A DNA stretch of 64,000 nt from JAEKNW01 sp963677815 (lineage in GTDB: Bacteria; Cloacimonadota; Cloacimonadia; Cloacimonadales; JAFGVF01). Both the position numbers and the translations under genes were made by a program. The DNA lies in NCBI GenBank assembly GCA_963677815.1, contig OY782499.1:1240001-1304000 (forward strand), read 5' to 3'. Below are positions 54,717-63,576 of the stretch, piece after piece. A model generated the notes under the pieces. The model did not search any database, had not been told where the DNA came from, and worked only from the letters and a program-made list of their open reading frames with translations. How positions within the stretch are numbered: position 1 is the stretch's first letter; each line of letters opens with the position of its first letter.

Positions 54717-55182
54717 GGCTCAAGTTCAAGTCTGGTGGAAGAAAATTAATAAAATATAAAATTTTATCATTAGTTGATTATCCATAGTATCCCTGAAAGG
54801 GATTAATAGTTTAGCCTGGGGTAAGATCCTATAAGGATCGTCACCCCAGGTAAAATATCCAAAATTACGACCTAACCCTGTAAGGGTTTAATATAATGGT
54901 AACTAATTTTAATATTAAATCATTGGTATATATGGTTTTATTGAACCCTTACAGGGTTAGTCTTTTTATAAATCATTACCCAGGGTTGCAATCCCTTCAG
55001 GATTTTACCCTGGGCTAAACTATTAATCCCCTTTAGGGATATAAGACCTATCCTTTCAGGATTATGTCTTATTCTGCTAAAATAATACTATCAATAGTAA
55101 CTTATAATCCGTAAACTACTGTAATAAAATATATAGTGCAAAATAATGCAACATAATTTCCACCAGACTTGAACTTGAGCCA
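54717..55182 (-). mobile_element. Family A MITE-like element, copy 4, reverse orientation
   Basis: 466 bp with both termini intact. The interior matches copies 1-3 after reverse complementing. Flanked by eight A on both sides, which could be an 8-bp duplication in an A-tract. It fills most of the 706-base gap between the convergent PHP and oxidoreductase genes; the remainder at 55200-55275 holds fragments of families D and B. Confidence 0.88.
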
Positions 55183-55280
55183 AAAAAAATATAGTTTCAT
55201 ATAAACAGGGTCTTACGAGCCCTTCCTCTACTCTACTCTACTCTACTTAAACCCGAATAATGAAATAGATCTTTGGATAG

Positions 55281-55314
55281 AAAAAAAGGAAGGATTTTTT
55301 TTACAAATCCTTCC
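55281..55314 (-). terminator. Terminator of the thioredoxin-oxidoreductase operon
   Basis: Minus strand: GGAAGGATTT ... AAATCCTTCC followed by seven T (A-tract 55281-55287), 34 bases after the oxidoreductase stop. Confidence 0.8.
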
Positions 55315-55347
55315 ACGGGGATGAATTTCAATTAGGAGAAATTGAAT

Positions 55348-56751
55348 TTAAGCTAACATTTTTATAGTTTTTTTAATAAAATTACTATCCATTTGGTTCA
55401 TCATCCAGTCTTCAGCTACCATTTTATTCATCATTGAAATAGCAGGGAATGAATGCATCATCATCATAACATCTAAAAGACTTTTCTTATATTGAATTGC
55501 CATAGTCCATTCGTGGATTAATTCACTAGCTGATTCTCCAACAATAGATGCTCCAAATATTTTTCCTCTGGAATTAGTTATAATTTTGATAAAACCTTCT
55601 GGATGTCCATCTGCAACAGTTCTTCCAAAGGATGAATAATCCTTTTTAACTACCTGATATTTAATTCCTTTTGCTTTAACTTCTTTTTCTGTCATTCCTA
55701 CTTGAGCAACTTCAGGTTTAGTGAATACAGACCAAGGAACTACATAATTACTTCTTTTGAGTTTTGGAAGTGACACAGGACTTATAAAATGCATTAAAGA
55801 AAGCATTCCTTGGTGCATAGCAGCATGAGAAAATAAGTTATGCCCGTTACAGTCACCAACTGCATAAATATGCTTTTTATTGGTTCTGCCAAACTCATCA
55901 ACTAAAATACCTTTTCTGTTATACTCAATCTTAGCCTTGTCTAAATGGAGTTCTTCAAGCACAGGTTGGCGACCAGTAGCAACTAAAATTTCATCAGATT
56001 CAAGAGTTCTTTTATCTGTATAAGTAAAAATCTTTCCATCAATATATTCAACTTTATTAATTTTCTCATTATTGAATATTCCAATATTTTCTTTAACTAA
56101 GCATGATTCAAGGTATCTACCTGCTTCAGCATCACCTGCAGGAACAAGATGAGCATCTTGATGAACAAGATTTACTTTACTTCCTAAGTGATTAAAGGCT
56201 TGAGCCATTTCTGTTCCTATTGCCCCTCCACCAATTATCGTTAATGATTTGGGCATTTCTTTAAGCTCAAACATATTTACATTAGTTAATTTAGGAACCT
56301 CTGATAGTCCTGGAATTGGCGGAATAAAAGGTTGAGTTCCTGTTGCAATAAAAATTGCCTTGCCTCTATATCTTTTACCATCAACTTCTACAGTTTTATC
56401 ATCGATAAATTGTGCACCACCCTTACCTATAAGTAAATCTACCTTCTCAAAAACTTTCATGAACTTCTTATTGTTAATGCCAGAAATCTTGTCTCTTACA
56501 ACTGACATTGGATCTTTACTATGCTCATACAGATCTGCTTCAATACCGTAAAGACGTAGATTCTTTGCTAAATTATTTACCTCAGCAGCTTTTAATAATG
56601 CCTTGCTGGGAATACAACCTACATTCAAACACTCACCACCAACTTTATGCTTTTCAACTGCCAAAACATCAAGGCCCATAGAAGAGGCCATGGCTGAAAC
56701 TGCCATTCCAGCTGGCCCCATTCCAATTACTATAATATCTTTTTTAATCAT
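55348..56751 (-). CDS. Pyridine nucleotide-disulfide oxidoreductase (Lpd/MerA-like)
   Basis: FAD-dependent dithiol oxidoreductase of the dihydrolipoamide dehydrogenase/mercuric reductase class. GMGPAGMAVSAMAS is the FAD dinucleotide fold, GGECLNVGCIPSKA holds the redox-active Cys pair, IGGGAIGTEMAQAF is the NAD(P) fold, YAVGDCNG the second FAD contact, and the C-terminal dimerisation domain contains HSFPAIS instead of the usual HAHPTLSE. ATG 56751 is preferred to an in-frame TTG at 56763, giving 467 residues. The thioredoxin gene is 30 bases upstream, so the enzyme may reduce that thioredoxin or a related disulfide. No lipoyl-enzyme genes are near. Confidence 0.85.
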   Translation of the reverse strand: MIKKDIIVIGMGPAGMAVSAMASSMGLDVLAVEKHKVGGECLNVGCIPSKALLKAAEVNNLAKNLRLYGIEADLYEHSKDPMSVVRDKISGINNKKFMKVFEKVDLLIGKGGAQFIDDKTVEVDGKRYRGKAIFIATGTQPFIPPIPGLSEVPKLTNVNMFELKEMPKSLTIIGGGAIGTEMAQAFNHLGSKVNLVHQDAHLVPAGDAEAGRYLESCLVKENIGIFNNEKINKVEYIDGKIFTYTDKRTLESDEILVATGRQPVLEELHLDKAKIEYNRKGILVDEFGRTNKKHIYAVGDCNGHNLFSHAAMHQGMLSLMHFISPVSLPKLKRSNYVVPWSVFTKPEVAQVGMTEKEVKAKGIKYQVVKKDYSSFGRTVADGHPEGFIKIITNSRGKIFGASIVGESASELIHEWTMAIQYKKSLLDVMMMMHSFPAISMMNKMVAEDWMMNQMDSNFIKKTIKMLA

Positions 56752-56781
56752 TACTTTTCCCAAACACTGTTCTTAAGATAA

Positions 56782-57135
56782 TTAAGCTTTGATAAGAAGC
56801 TTTTCAATTGTTTCTTGGAAAGACTTCTTTGGTAAAGCTCCTGCTGCCATAGATGGTTGACCCTCTGTAGGAATAAATAAAATTGAAGGAATTGATCTGA
56901 TACCAAACATAGCGGAAAGTTCTTGTTGCTCTTCAGTGTTTATTTTATAAATATCTACTTTGCCTTCATATTCTTTAGATAACTCTTCCAAAATTGGAGC
57001 TACCATTTTACAAGGTCCACACCAGTCTGCATAAAAATCAATAACTGCAGGTCTTTTACCTTCAAATTTCCATTCTTTATTATCTTCAAAGTTAAATACT
57101 TTTTCTTTAAAAGTTTCTAATGTTAAGTGTTCCAT
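56782..57135 (-). CDS. trxA: Thioredoxin
   Basis: 117 residues with the thioredoxin fold: DFYADWCGPCKMVAPIL with the WCGPC active site near residues 35-39, INTEEQQELSAMFGIRSIPSILFI with the cis-Pro after SI, and a helical end. No signal peptide, so cytoplasmic. Start ATG has AGAGGTAATT upstream. Co-transcribed with the downstream disulfide oxidoreductase. Confidence 0.93.
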   Translation of the reverse strand: MEHLTLETFKEKVFNFEDNKEWKFEGKRPAVIDFYADWCGPCKMVAPILEELSKEYEGKVDIYKINTEEQQELSAMFGIRSIPSILFIPTEGQPSMAAGALPKKSFQETIEKLLIKA

Positions 57136-57247
57136 AATTACCTCTTATTTAGTTTTTCTATAGTATAAGGTATTTGCTAAATCATGCAAATAGTTTTTTA
57201 AAATTTTTCTCTTTTAAAGTGAAATACAAGAAACCTGAAAAGAAAGC

Positions 57248-57277
57248 TTGACAACTAACAGGAAATATGAATAGATA
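57248..57277 (+). promoter_or_regulatory. Promoter of the BMP-type lipoprotein gene
   Basis: TTGACA (57248-57253), 18-base spacer, TAGATA (57272-57277), 60 bases before ATG 57337. Confidence 0.45.
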
Positions 57278-57336
57278 GATAATATATTACATGGATATAT
57301 ACTGATAAATAAGCACGTTATTAAAAAGGGGAAATA

Positions 57337-58443
57337 ATGAAAAAAGTATATTTAGTAATTCTAACAATTCTATTAGTAAGTTTACTATTTATTGGATGCA
57401 CAAAAAAGGATAAGCAAAGTAAGGACGGAAAAGGTCTACATGTTGGATTTTTATTTGTTGGTCCAATAGGAGATGGGGGCTGGAATTACGCCCACAATAG
57501 AGGTAAAATTGAAATAGAAGACTTGCCAATAATTGATAAAATTTCTTATAGAGAAAATGCATCTGACACTGAAACATCTTTGAAAGCCATAGAAGAATTG
57601 ATTGAAGAAGGTGTTAATTTAATATTTGCAACTTCTTATAACCACAAAGAAGCTACCCTAGAAATGGCTAAAAAATATCCAAAAGTAATATTTGAATCAT
57701 GTTCTACATTTCTTCAAGAAGAAAATATTGGTTCTTATTTTGGCAAGATTTATCAAAGTTGGTATTTAGCAGGTTTGATTGCTGGAATGAGGACAGAATC
57801 CGACAAAATAGGAATAATAGTAGCTCATGCTAATCCAGAATGTAGAAGAATTACTAATGCCTTTGCTTTAGGAATAAAAGCAATTAATCCTACTGCTAAG
57901 ATTTATGTAGAATGGATTCACTCATGGTATAATCCTGCCAGAGAAAACAAAATAGCTAATAAAATGATAGATATGGGTTGTGATATTATCGCCCATAACA
58001 GCGATTCTAATGAGTCTCAAAAGGTAGCTGATACCAGGCACGTATATTCAATTGGTTATAATACTGATATGAAGAATTTTGCACCTAAAAAGAACTTGGT
58101 TAGTGTTGTCTGGAATTGGGGTGATTTCTATAAAAGGAAAGTCCAAGAAGTTTATGATAAAACATGGAAAGCTAGTAAAATATGGTCTGAATTAGATTCT
58201 GGGCTTTATGGATTATCAGATTATTCTCAGTATCTTAGTCAAGAAGAAATGAAAATTATTGCCAGCAAACAAGAAGAGATTATAAATAAAGAACTAGTGA
58301 TTTTCTCAGGTGAAATAAGGGATAATGAAGGTAATATTAGAGTTGAGAAAGGTCAAAGCTTAAATGAAGAAGAATTATTAAGCATTGAATGGTTAGTAGA
58401 TAATATTGAAGTATTGAATCCCATAGCTAAACATAAAGATTAA
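57337..58443 (+). CDS. BMP-family (PnrA-like) substrate-binding lipoprotein
   Basis: 368 residues. The signal peptide ends in the lipobox LFIGC (Cys21), so it is a lipoprotein. The BMP fold shows HVGFLFVGPIGDGGWNYAHN, YRENASDTETSLKAIEELIEEGVNLI, FATSYNHKEA, SYFGKIYQSWYLAGLIAGM, WIHSWYNPARE. PnrA-like relatives bind purine nucleosides for an ABC transporter, fitting the salvage enzymes of this window. No ABC ATPase or permease gene is adjacent, so its partners are elsewhere or it works alone as a sensor. Confidence 0.85.
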   Translation: MKKVYLVILTILLVSLLFIGCTKKDKQSKDGKGLHVGFLFVGPIGDGGWNYAHNRGKIEIEDLPIIDKISYRENASDTETSLKAIEELIEEGVNLIFATSYNHKEATLEMAKKYPKVIFESCSTFLQEENIGSYFGKIYQSWYLAGLIAGMRTESDKIGIIVAHANPECRRITNAFALGIKAINPTAKIYVEWIHSWYNPARENKIANKMIDMGCDIIAHNSDSNESQKVADTRHVYSIGYNTDMKNFAPKKNLVSVVWNWGDFYKRKVQEVYDKTWKASKIWSELDSGLYGLSDYSQYLSQEEMKIIASKQEEIINKELVIFSGEIRDNEGNIRVEKGQSLNEEELLSIEWLVDNIEVLNPIAKHKD

Positions 58444-58444
58444 T

Positions 58445-58704
58445 CCCAAATAATGCAGTAGACCTTTGTATTAGCACTATATCATTCTGCAAAAGTAACT
58501 TACATAATTCTTCCGAATATATATTATGTAGTTTAAGGAATCACCCCCTGTATCCCCCTCAAAGAAGGGGATTATACGCGTAGTTTAAGGAATCACCCCT
58601 TGTATCCCCCTCAAAGAAGGGGATTTTGCTAAAAGAATCTGCACTCTTCGCCTGTAATACGTAGCTTTAGCGAAGTATTACTAAAGCCAACTGCACCATC
58701 TGGG
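58445..58704 (+). repeat. Family B element with two tandem CCCCCTCAAAGAAGGGG cores
   Basis: Begins CCCAAATAATGCAGTAGACC and ends CTGCACCATCTGGG. Two tandem units of TTTAAGGAATCACCCC plus the core lie inside (about 58536-58626). A further hairpin GTAATACG...CGAAGTATTAC is inserted near 58655-58683. Flanks are TTAAT and ATAAA, so no clear duplication. Confidence 0.6.
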
Positions 58705-59107
58705 ATAAATCTGGAAAAATGAATATTGTCGCCCCTCCAGGGCTTTGCTTGATTTTTTGAAATAATTAATACAGGGTCTTCGAACCCTGCCTAATATATC
58801 TGCATCTCTTCGAGATTTTTATGAATTTACTCACTTCAACTTGAAAAAAGATGGTCTTATCGGCAATCCAATGTAGGGTATATGTTACTAATCATAATTT
58901 TTCACCAAAGTCAAGAAAAGGTAAATATGTGCAATATTATCGACTTATGTGAAGAAAAGCTATTAGAAAGAATAACTTGAGGATTGAACAGTCTCTTTTA
59001 GCTTTATAGAAGATTTAACAAATTTTACATTGACTATTCCAAATAATTAAACAATATTGAACAAAAGAAATCTTACGGAAGATATATTCCCTATTAAAGG
59101 ATAAAAA
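58705..59107. repeat. Family D fragment and non-coding leader before the phosphatase gene
   Basis: 58728-58820 resembles the family D interior (CGCCCCTCCAGGGC, CAGGGTCTTCGAACCCTG, GCATCTCTTCGAGAT). The rest has no open frame of note. TTGACT at about 59029 with AATATT 17 bases on could be the promoter of the next gene. Confidence 0.4.
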
Positions 59108-60463
59108 ATGAAAATTGCTAAATTCATAGTTGTGTTATTATTAGGATTTATGATTTTTGGATGTGGTAGAAAAGAACCAAAGAATGTGATAATTATGATA
59201 TCTGATGGAGCTGGTTATAACCATATTCTTGCAAGTGATTACTATCAATATGGACAGAAGGGTAAACAGATTTATGAGTCTTTTCCAATCAAACTTGCAA
59301 TGTCTACATATTCATTAGATGCTGGAGGTTATGATTCAAGTTTAGCTTGGAATGATAGTTTATACATAGATGAAAAATGGACAGATTCAGCTGCTTCAGC
59401 TACAGCTCTTTCAACAGGCATAAAAACTAAGAATGGTTATCTTGGTGTTGATGAAAATAAGAAAGAAATACTTCATTTTTCCGAGTATATTCAAGCGAAA
59501 GGTAAGAGAACAGGCACAGTTACTACAGTAGTAGCTTGTCATGGAACTCCTGCAGGTTTTACTATCCATAGTCCTTTTAGGAAAAACTATCCTGACATAT
59601 TTAGATCTATGATTATGGAGTCTAAACTATCTGTGATAATGGGAGCTGGATTAGATGAAGATACTAATCTTCCAGACCACAAAAAATATTATTATGTAGG
59701 AAAGAAAGAATTTTGGCAGCAAATTGAGTCAGGCAATACAGCATTTGATTTAGATAAGGATTGGCAAGTAGATAAAACTATTGCCGATATTGATGGGGAT
59801 AATCTTCCAGATGCTTGGCAAGTGATTAGAGATAGAAAAGAATTCACAAGTATTACTAAAGAAAATGCGCCCAAAAGACTTTTAGGTATTTTTAAAAGTA
59901 GAGCTAATGCTCAATATGACAGAGAGGGAGATAAACATGCTGAACCTTTCGAAGTCGCTTTTAGAAAGGGTATTCCAACTTTGAGTGAGATGAGTAAGGC
60001 AGCAATCAATGTTCTTGATAATGATAATGGCTTTTGGCTTTTAATTGAAGGTGGGGCTGTTGATAAGGCCTCCCACGCTAACTGGAAGGGCCGAACTATA
60101 GAAGAACAAATAGATTTTAATAAGGCTGTTGAATTTGTTGTAGATTGGGTAGAAACTAACAGCTCATGGGATGAAACCTTGCTAATAGTAACTGCTGATC
60201 ATGAAACAGGGCACATCTCTGGTAAGGCAAGTAGGGAAGAAGAAGTAGTTGCAGATATTAAACCTAGTCAAGCTGGTCTTATGCCTGATTTTTACTTCCT
60301 ATCATCTGAACATACTAACTCCTTAGTTCCTTTATTTGTAAAAGGTAAGGGGGCTGATATTTTCACTGAGTTAGCTGTTAATACTGATCCAGTAAGAGGT
60401 AAGTATTTAGATTCTACTGATATAGCTAAAAGTCTCTTTAAGATATTTGGTAAAGAAAGATAA
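59108..60463 (+). CDS. Alkaline phosphatase (PhoA family), lipoprotein
   Basis: 451 residues. The signal peptide has lipobox MIFGC (Cys19), so the enzyme is probably membrane-anchored. Metal and catalytic motifs: VIIMISDGAGYNH, WTDSAASATALSTG with nucleophile Ser94, HGTPAGFTIHS, EGGAVDKASHANW, TADHETGH and SSEHTNSLVPLFVKG. It hydrolyses phosphomonoesters in the periplasm or at the surface. Phosphate release from nucleotides would feed the nucleoside uptake suggested by the neighbouring BMP-type protein, which is inference. Monocistronic with a terminator. Confidence 0.9.
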   Translation: MKIAKFIVVLLLGFMIFGCGRKEPKNVIIMISDGAGYNHILASDYYQYGQKGKQIYESFPIKLAMSTYSLDAGGYDSSLAWNDSLYIDEKWTDSAASATALSTGIKTKNGYLGVDENKKEILHFSEYIQAKGKRTGTVTTVVACHGTPAGFTIHSPFRKNYPDIFRSMIMESKLSVIMGAGLDEDTNLPDHKKYYYVGKKEFWQQIESGNTAFDLDKDWQVDKTIADIDGDNLPDAWQVIRDRKEFTSITKENAPKRLLGIFKSRANAQYDREGDKHAEPFEVAFRKGIPTLSEMSKAAINVLDNDNGFWLLIEGGAVDKASHANWKGRTIEEQIDFNKAVEFVVDWVETNSSWDETLLIVTADHETGHISGKASREEEVVADIKPSQAGLMPDFYFLSSEHTNSLVPLFVKGKGADIFTELAVNTDPVRGKYLDSTDIAKSLFKIFGKER

Positions 60464-60479
60464 GGTGGAAATAGAAAGG

Positions 60480-60516
60480 AAGAGTCCATATCCCATGGGA
60501 TATAGACTCTTCTTAT
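60480..60516 (+). terminator. Terminator of the alkaline phosphatase gene
   Basis: AAGAGTC-CA-TATCCCATGGGATA-TA-GACTCTT followed by CTTATTACTT, 17 bases after the stop. Confidence 0.7.
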
Positions 60517-60614
60517 TACTTATACTTCTTCTATATTTAACCAGTAATGCAGAAGACCTTTACCAATAATACAATCTTTACCTGCTCGTGTTTAAGAATT
60601 TTTGCAAATAGATG

Positions 60615-61709
60615 CTATCCTTTTTTTCTAGCTAGTCCTATCTGATTTACTGTTTTTAAAGCATAGAAAACATCTCGAGGATTTACTTTAAATGCTTCAT
60701 TGTGAATAGTTTCGCCTTCAGAACAAGCAGTTTCAGCAACTTTCATCAAATCTTGGTCAGTAACATTCTCTAAGCCTATTTCTGCAAGAGTAGTTGGTAA
60801 TCCAATAGATTCACAGAAACTAAAGATTCTATGAATTTCTTCGCTGGATTTATCAGTGAGAATTAGCGATGTTAAGGTTCCGATAGCAACTTTTTCACCA
60901 TGGAAAAAGGCGTGGGTAGGTTCAAGTACAGTTAGACCATTATGTACTGCGTGTGCAGTTGCCAAGCCACCACTTTCAAAACCAAGTCCACTTAAGAGAG
61001 TATTAGCTTCAATAACATGTTCTAAAGCTGGTGTAACAGTGTTGGCATCACATGCTTCTTTAGCATCAAGTCCATACTCTAAAAGAGTATTCAAGCAAAG
61101 ATTAGCTAGGGAAAAAGCAGTCATAGAACCATAATTACCAGTCATATTCCCAGCATAACTTATTTTACAAGATTCAGCTTCAAACCATGTAGCAAGAGCA
61201 TCTCCCATACCCGCAACAAGGAATCTACTAGGAGCAGCTGCAATAATCTTGGAATCAAGTAACACTAAATCAGGATTTTTAGGAAGTACTAAATATCTCT
61301 TAAACTCACCTGTGTTTGTATAAATAACAGAAAGGGCAGAACATGGAGCATCAGTTGAAGCAAGAGTTGGAGCAATAGCAACAGGTACCTTAAGAGAATG
61401 GGCAACTGCTTTGGCTGTGTCAAGAGCTTTACCTCCACCAATACCAATAATTACTTCAATATTATTTTTTTTTGCAATATCTACTAGCCTGTCAATTTCT
61501 TCATCTGAACATTCACCTTCGAATTTGTTCCAATTAACTTTAAGCTTTGACTCAACGTATTCCTTGAAACCATCAAGTAAAGTCTCATAAACAAATGGAT
61601 CACAGATAGCAAAAGCATTTGAACCTAATCTTGCTACTTCTGAACCAAGTTTCTTTAAAGTGTCCGGTCCTTGTACATAGCGACCTGGGAATAGGGTTGT
61701 AGTAATCAT
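60615..61709 (-). CDS. gldA: Glycerol dehydrogenase
   Basis: NAD-dependent, zinc-containing iron-type alcohol dehydrogenase converting glycerol to dihydroxyacetone. 364 residues. Seen are FPGRYVQGPDTLKKLG, the NAD-binding GIGGGKALDTAKAVA, the substrate segment PTLASTDAPCSALSVIY, and metal ligands in AGMGDALATWFEA (Asp), ATAHAVHNG (His) and HAFFHGEKVA (His). Start ATG has AAAAAAAGGAGTAAT upstream. No dihydroxyacetone kinase is next to it. Confidence 0.93.
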   Translation of the reverse strand: MITTTLFPGRYVQGPDTLKKLGSEVARLGSNAFAICDPFVYETLLDGFKEYVESKLKVNWNKFEGECSDEEIDRLVDIAKKNNIEVIIGIGGGKALDTAKAVAHSLKVPVAIAPTLASTDAPCSALSVIYTNTGEFKRYLVLPKNPDLVLLDSKIIAAAPSRFLVAGMGDALATWFEAESCKISYAGNMTGNYGSMTAFSLANLCLNTLLEYGLDAKEACDANTVTPALEHVIEANTLLSGLGFESGGLATAHAVHNGLTVLEPTHAFFHGEKVAIGTLTSLILTDKSSEEIHRIFSFCESIGLPTTLAEIGLENVTDQDLMKVAETACSEGETIHNEAFKVNPRDVFYALKTVNQIGLARKKG

Positions 61710-62144
61710 TATTACTCCTTTTTTTATTTATTTAGTGAAAAATATATCTAAAAACAGATAGCTAATTTATAAAAACATTGCTTTGTTTAAATACAATTAA
61801 TCATGCATGTCAGTTTATATCTTAATAATCAAATGTAAGATAATACCAATAATACATTTTTTATAGTATAAGTTAAAAGTTGCATTTGACAAATTAAATC
61901 GATAAAAAAATATCATTAATAAGTGCCAACTCAGAGTTTTTACTAAAAAAAGGCTCTCTTAAAAGTAGAGTGGGAGCCAAATATAATAGTAAATGAAGAA
62001 GCTTAATATCCTCATAGCTACTCTGTAGGTTTTTATGACTTTGTGACATTTTAATCTACAAAGATGTCGCTACTCTGTAGCTGCAAGAAGGGTGAATTTG
62101 TTCTAAGACCCACTCTACTTTGGAGAGAACTTAACAAAATGGAT
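61710..62144. repeat. gldA upstream region with a family D-like element (61952-62130)
   Basis: GGCTCTCTTAAAAGTAGAGTGGG at 61952-61974 and CCCACTCTACTTTGGAGAG at 62109-62127 are inverted termini like those of 15190-15460, but the 134-base interior differs (CTACTCTGTAG pairs). 61710-61951 is A+T-rich with no gene seen and should hold the gldA promoter. Confidence 0.5.
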
Positions 62145-62178
62145 AAAAAAAACTCTTTTGCTGATCAGCAAAAGAGTT
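62145..62178 (-). terminator. Terminator of the rpe-ffh operon
   Basis: AACTCTTTTGCTGA/TCAGCAAAAGAGTT, a 28-base perfect palindrome, with a run of T on the minus strand (A-tract 62145-62150). It lies 21 bases after the ffh stop. Confidence 0.85.
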
Positions 62179-62198
62179 GTAAATGGTATAAAAAAAAT

Positions 62199-63566
62199 CT
62201 ATAATTTTGGCATTCCTGGGATATCAGGCATTCCACCTTTAGCACCCATTTTAGCCATTTTCTTCATCATTTTTGGATTATTCATCTTTTTAATCATGTC
62301 TTTCATTTGAGTAAATTGCTTGAGAAGTTTGTTTACTTCTTGAACAGATCTACCTGAACCTTCAGCTATTCTTAATCTACGACTACCATTAATTATTTTA
62401 GGATCTGAACGTTCTTTAAGAGTCATAGAATATATGATAGCTTCAATATGAACTAGTTCTTTACCACTCATGTTAACATTTTGTAATGCTTTGGAATTCA
62501 TCCCAGGAATCATCTTTAACAATCCCTCAAGTGGTCCCATTTTTTTAATTTGTTGCAATTGTTTAAGAAAGTCATCTAAATCAAATTGGTTTTTCTTTAA
62601 CTTTTTAGCAAGTTTCTCCGCTTCCTCTTCATTCATAGTCGTTTCAGCTTTTTCAATCAGAGTTAAAACATCACCCATACCTAAGATTCTTGAAGCCATT
62701 CTATCGGCATAGAAAACTTCCAAATCACTTGGTCTTTCTCCAACACCAACAAAGGCAATTGGCTTTTCTGTTATAGCTTTAATAGAAAGAGCAGCACCAC
62801 CTCGAGAATCACCATCAAGTTTTGTCAGAATAACACCTGAAAAATCTAATATATCATGAAATTCTTTTGCTACATTTACCGCATCTTGTCCAGTCATTGC
62901 ATCAGCTACAAAGAAGATATAATCTGGTTTAACAAAATCTTTCAATCTTTTAACCTCGTCCATCATATCAGAATCAATGTGGAGTCGGCCTGCTGTATCA
63001 AAAATAATCAAATTATGGTTTTGCTGATTGGCAATTGCAAGTGCATCTTTAGCAATTTTTATTACATCTTTGCTTTCAAGATTAGAATGAACAGGTACTC
63101 CAATTTCTTTACCTAAAACTTCTAATTGATGGATAGCTGCAGGACGGTAGACATCACAAGCAACCATAGAAGGGAAGATATTCTTTTGTTTTCGGAAGTG
63201 AGTAGCTAGTTTAGAGCAAGCTGTTGTCTTACCAGAACCTTGAAGACCTACTAACATGATTTTGTTGATTTTATTATCATGTAATTTGACTTCAAAGTTA
63301 TCTGTATCCATAAGTTTAGTTAATTCATCATTTACTATCTTGACAACTTGTTGTCCAGGTGTAAGAGATTTCATAACCTCTTGTCCTAAACACTGCTCTT
63401 CAATATCTTTTACAAATTTTTTAACTATTTTGTAGTTAACATCAGCTTCTAAAAGAGCCATTCGAATCTCTCTGAGAGAATCTTTAATATTCTTCTCAGT
63501 GAGTTTTCCTTTACCTTTTAGGTTTCTAAATACTTTATCTAATCTACTTGATAAATCGTTGAACAT
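62199..63566 (-). CDS. ffh: Signal recognition particle protein Ffh
   Basis: 455 residues, the GTPase of SRP that binds signal sequences and 4.5S RNA and targets proteins to FtsY/SecYEG. N domain (1-90), G domain with GLQGSGKTT, CDVYRPAA, DTAGR, TKLDGDSRGGAAL. M domain rich in Met with the RNA-binding SGRSVQEVN (IAEGSGRSVQE), ending MPDIPGMPKL. 10 bases downstream of rpe, so one operon. It would handle the many signal-peptide proteins of the window. Confidence 0.97.
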   Translation of the reverse strand: MFNDLSSRLDKVFRNLKGKGKLTEKNIKDSLREIRMALLEADVNYKIVKKFVKDIEEQCLGQEVMKSLTPGQQVVKIVNDELTKLMDTDNFEVKLHDNKINKIMLVGLQGSGKTTACSKLATHFRKQKNIFPSMVACDVYRPAAIHQLEVLGKEIGVPVHSNLESKDVIKIAKDALAIANQQNHNLIIFDTAGRLHIDSDMMDEVKRLKDFVKPDYIFFVADAMTGQDAVNVAKEFHDILDFSGVILTKLDGDSRGGAALSIKAITEKPIAFVGVGERPSDLEVFYADRMASRILGMGDVLTLIEKAETTMNEEEAEKLAKKLKKNQFDLDDFLKQLQQIKKMGPLEGLLKMIPGMNSKALQNVNMSGKELVHIEAIIYSMTLKERSDPKIINGSRRLRIAEGSGRSVQEVNKLLKQFTQMKDMIKKMNNPKMMKKMAKMGAKGGMPDIPGMPKL

Positions 63567-63576
63567 ACATTCTCCA

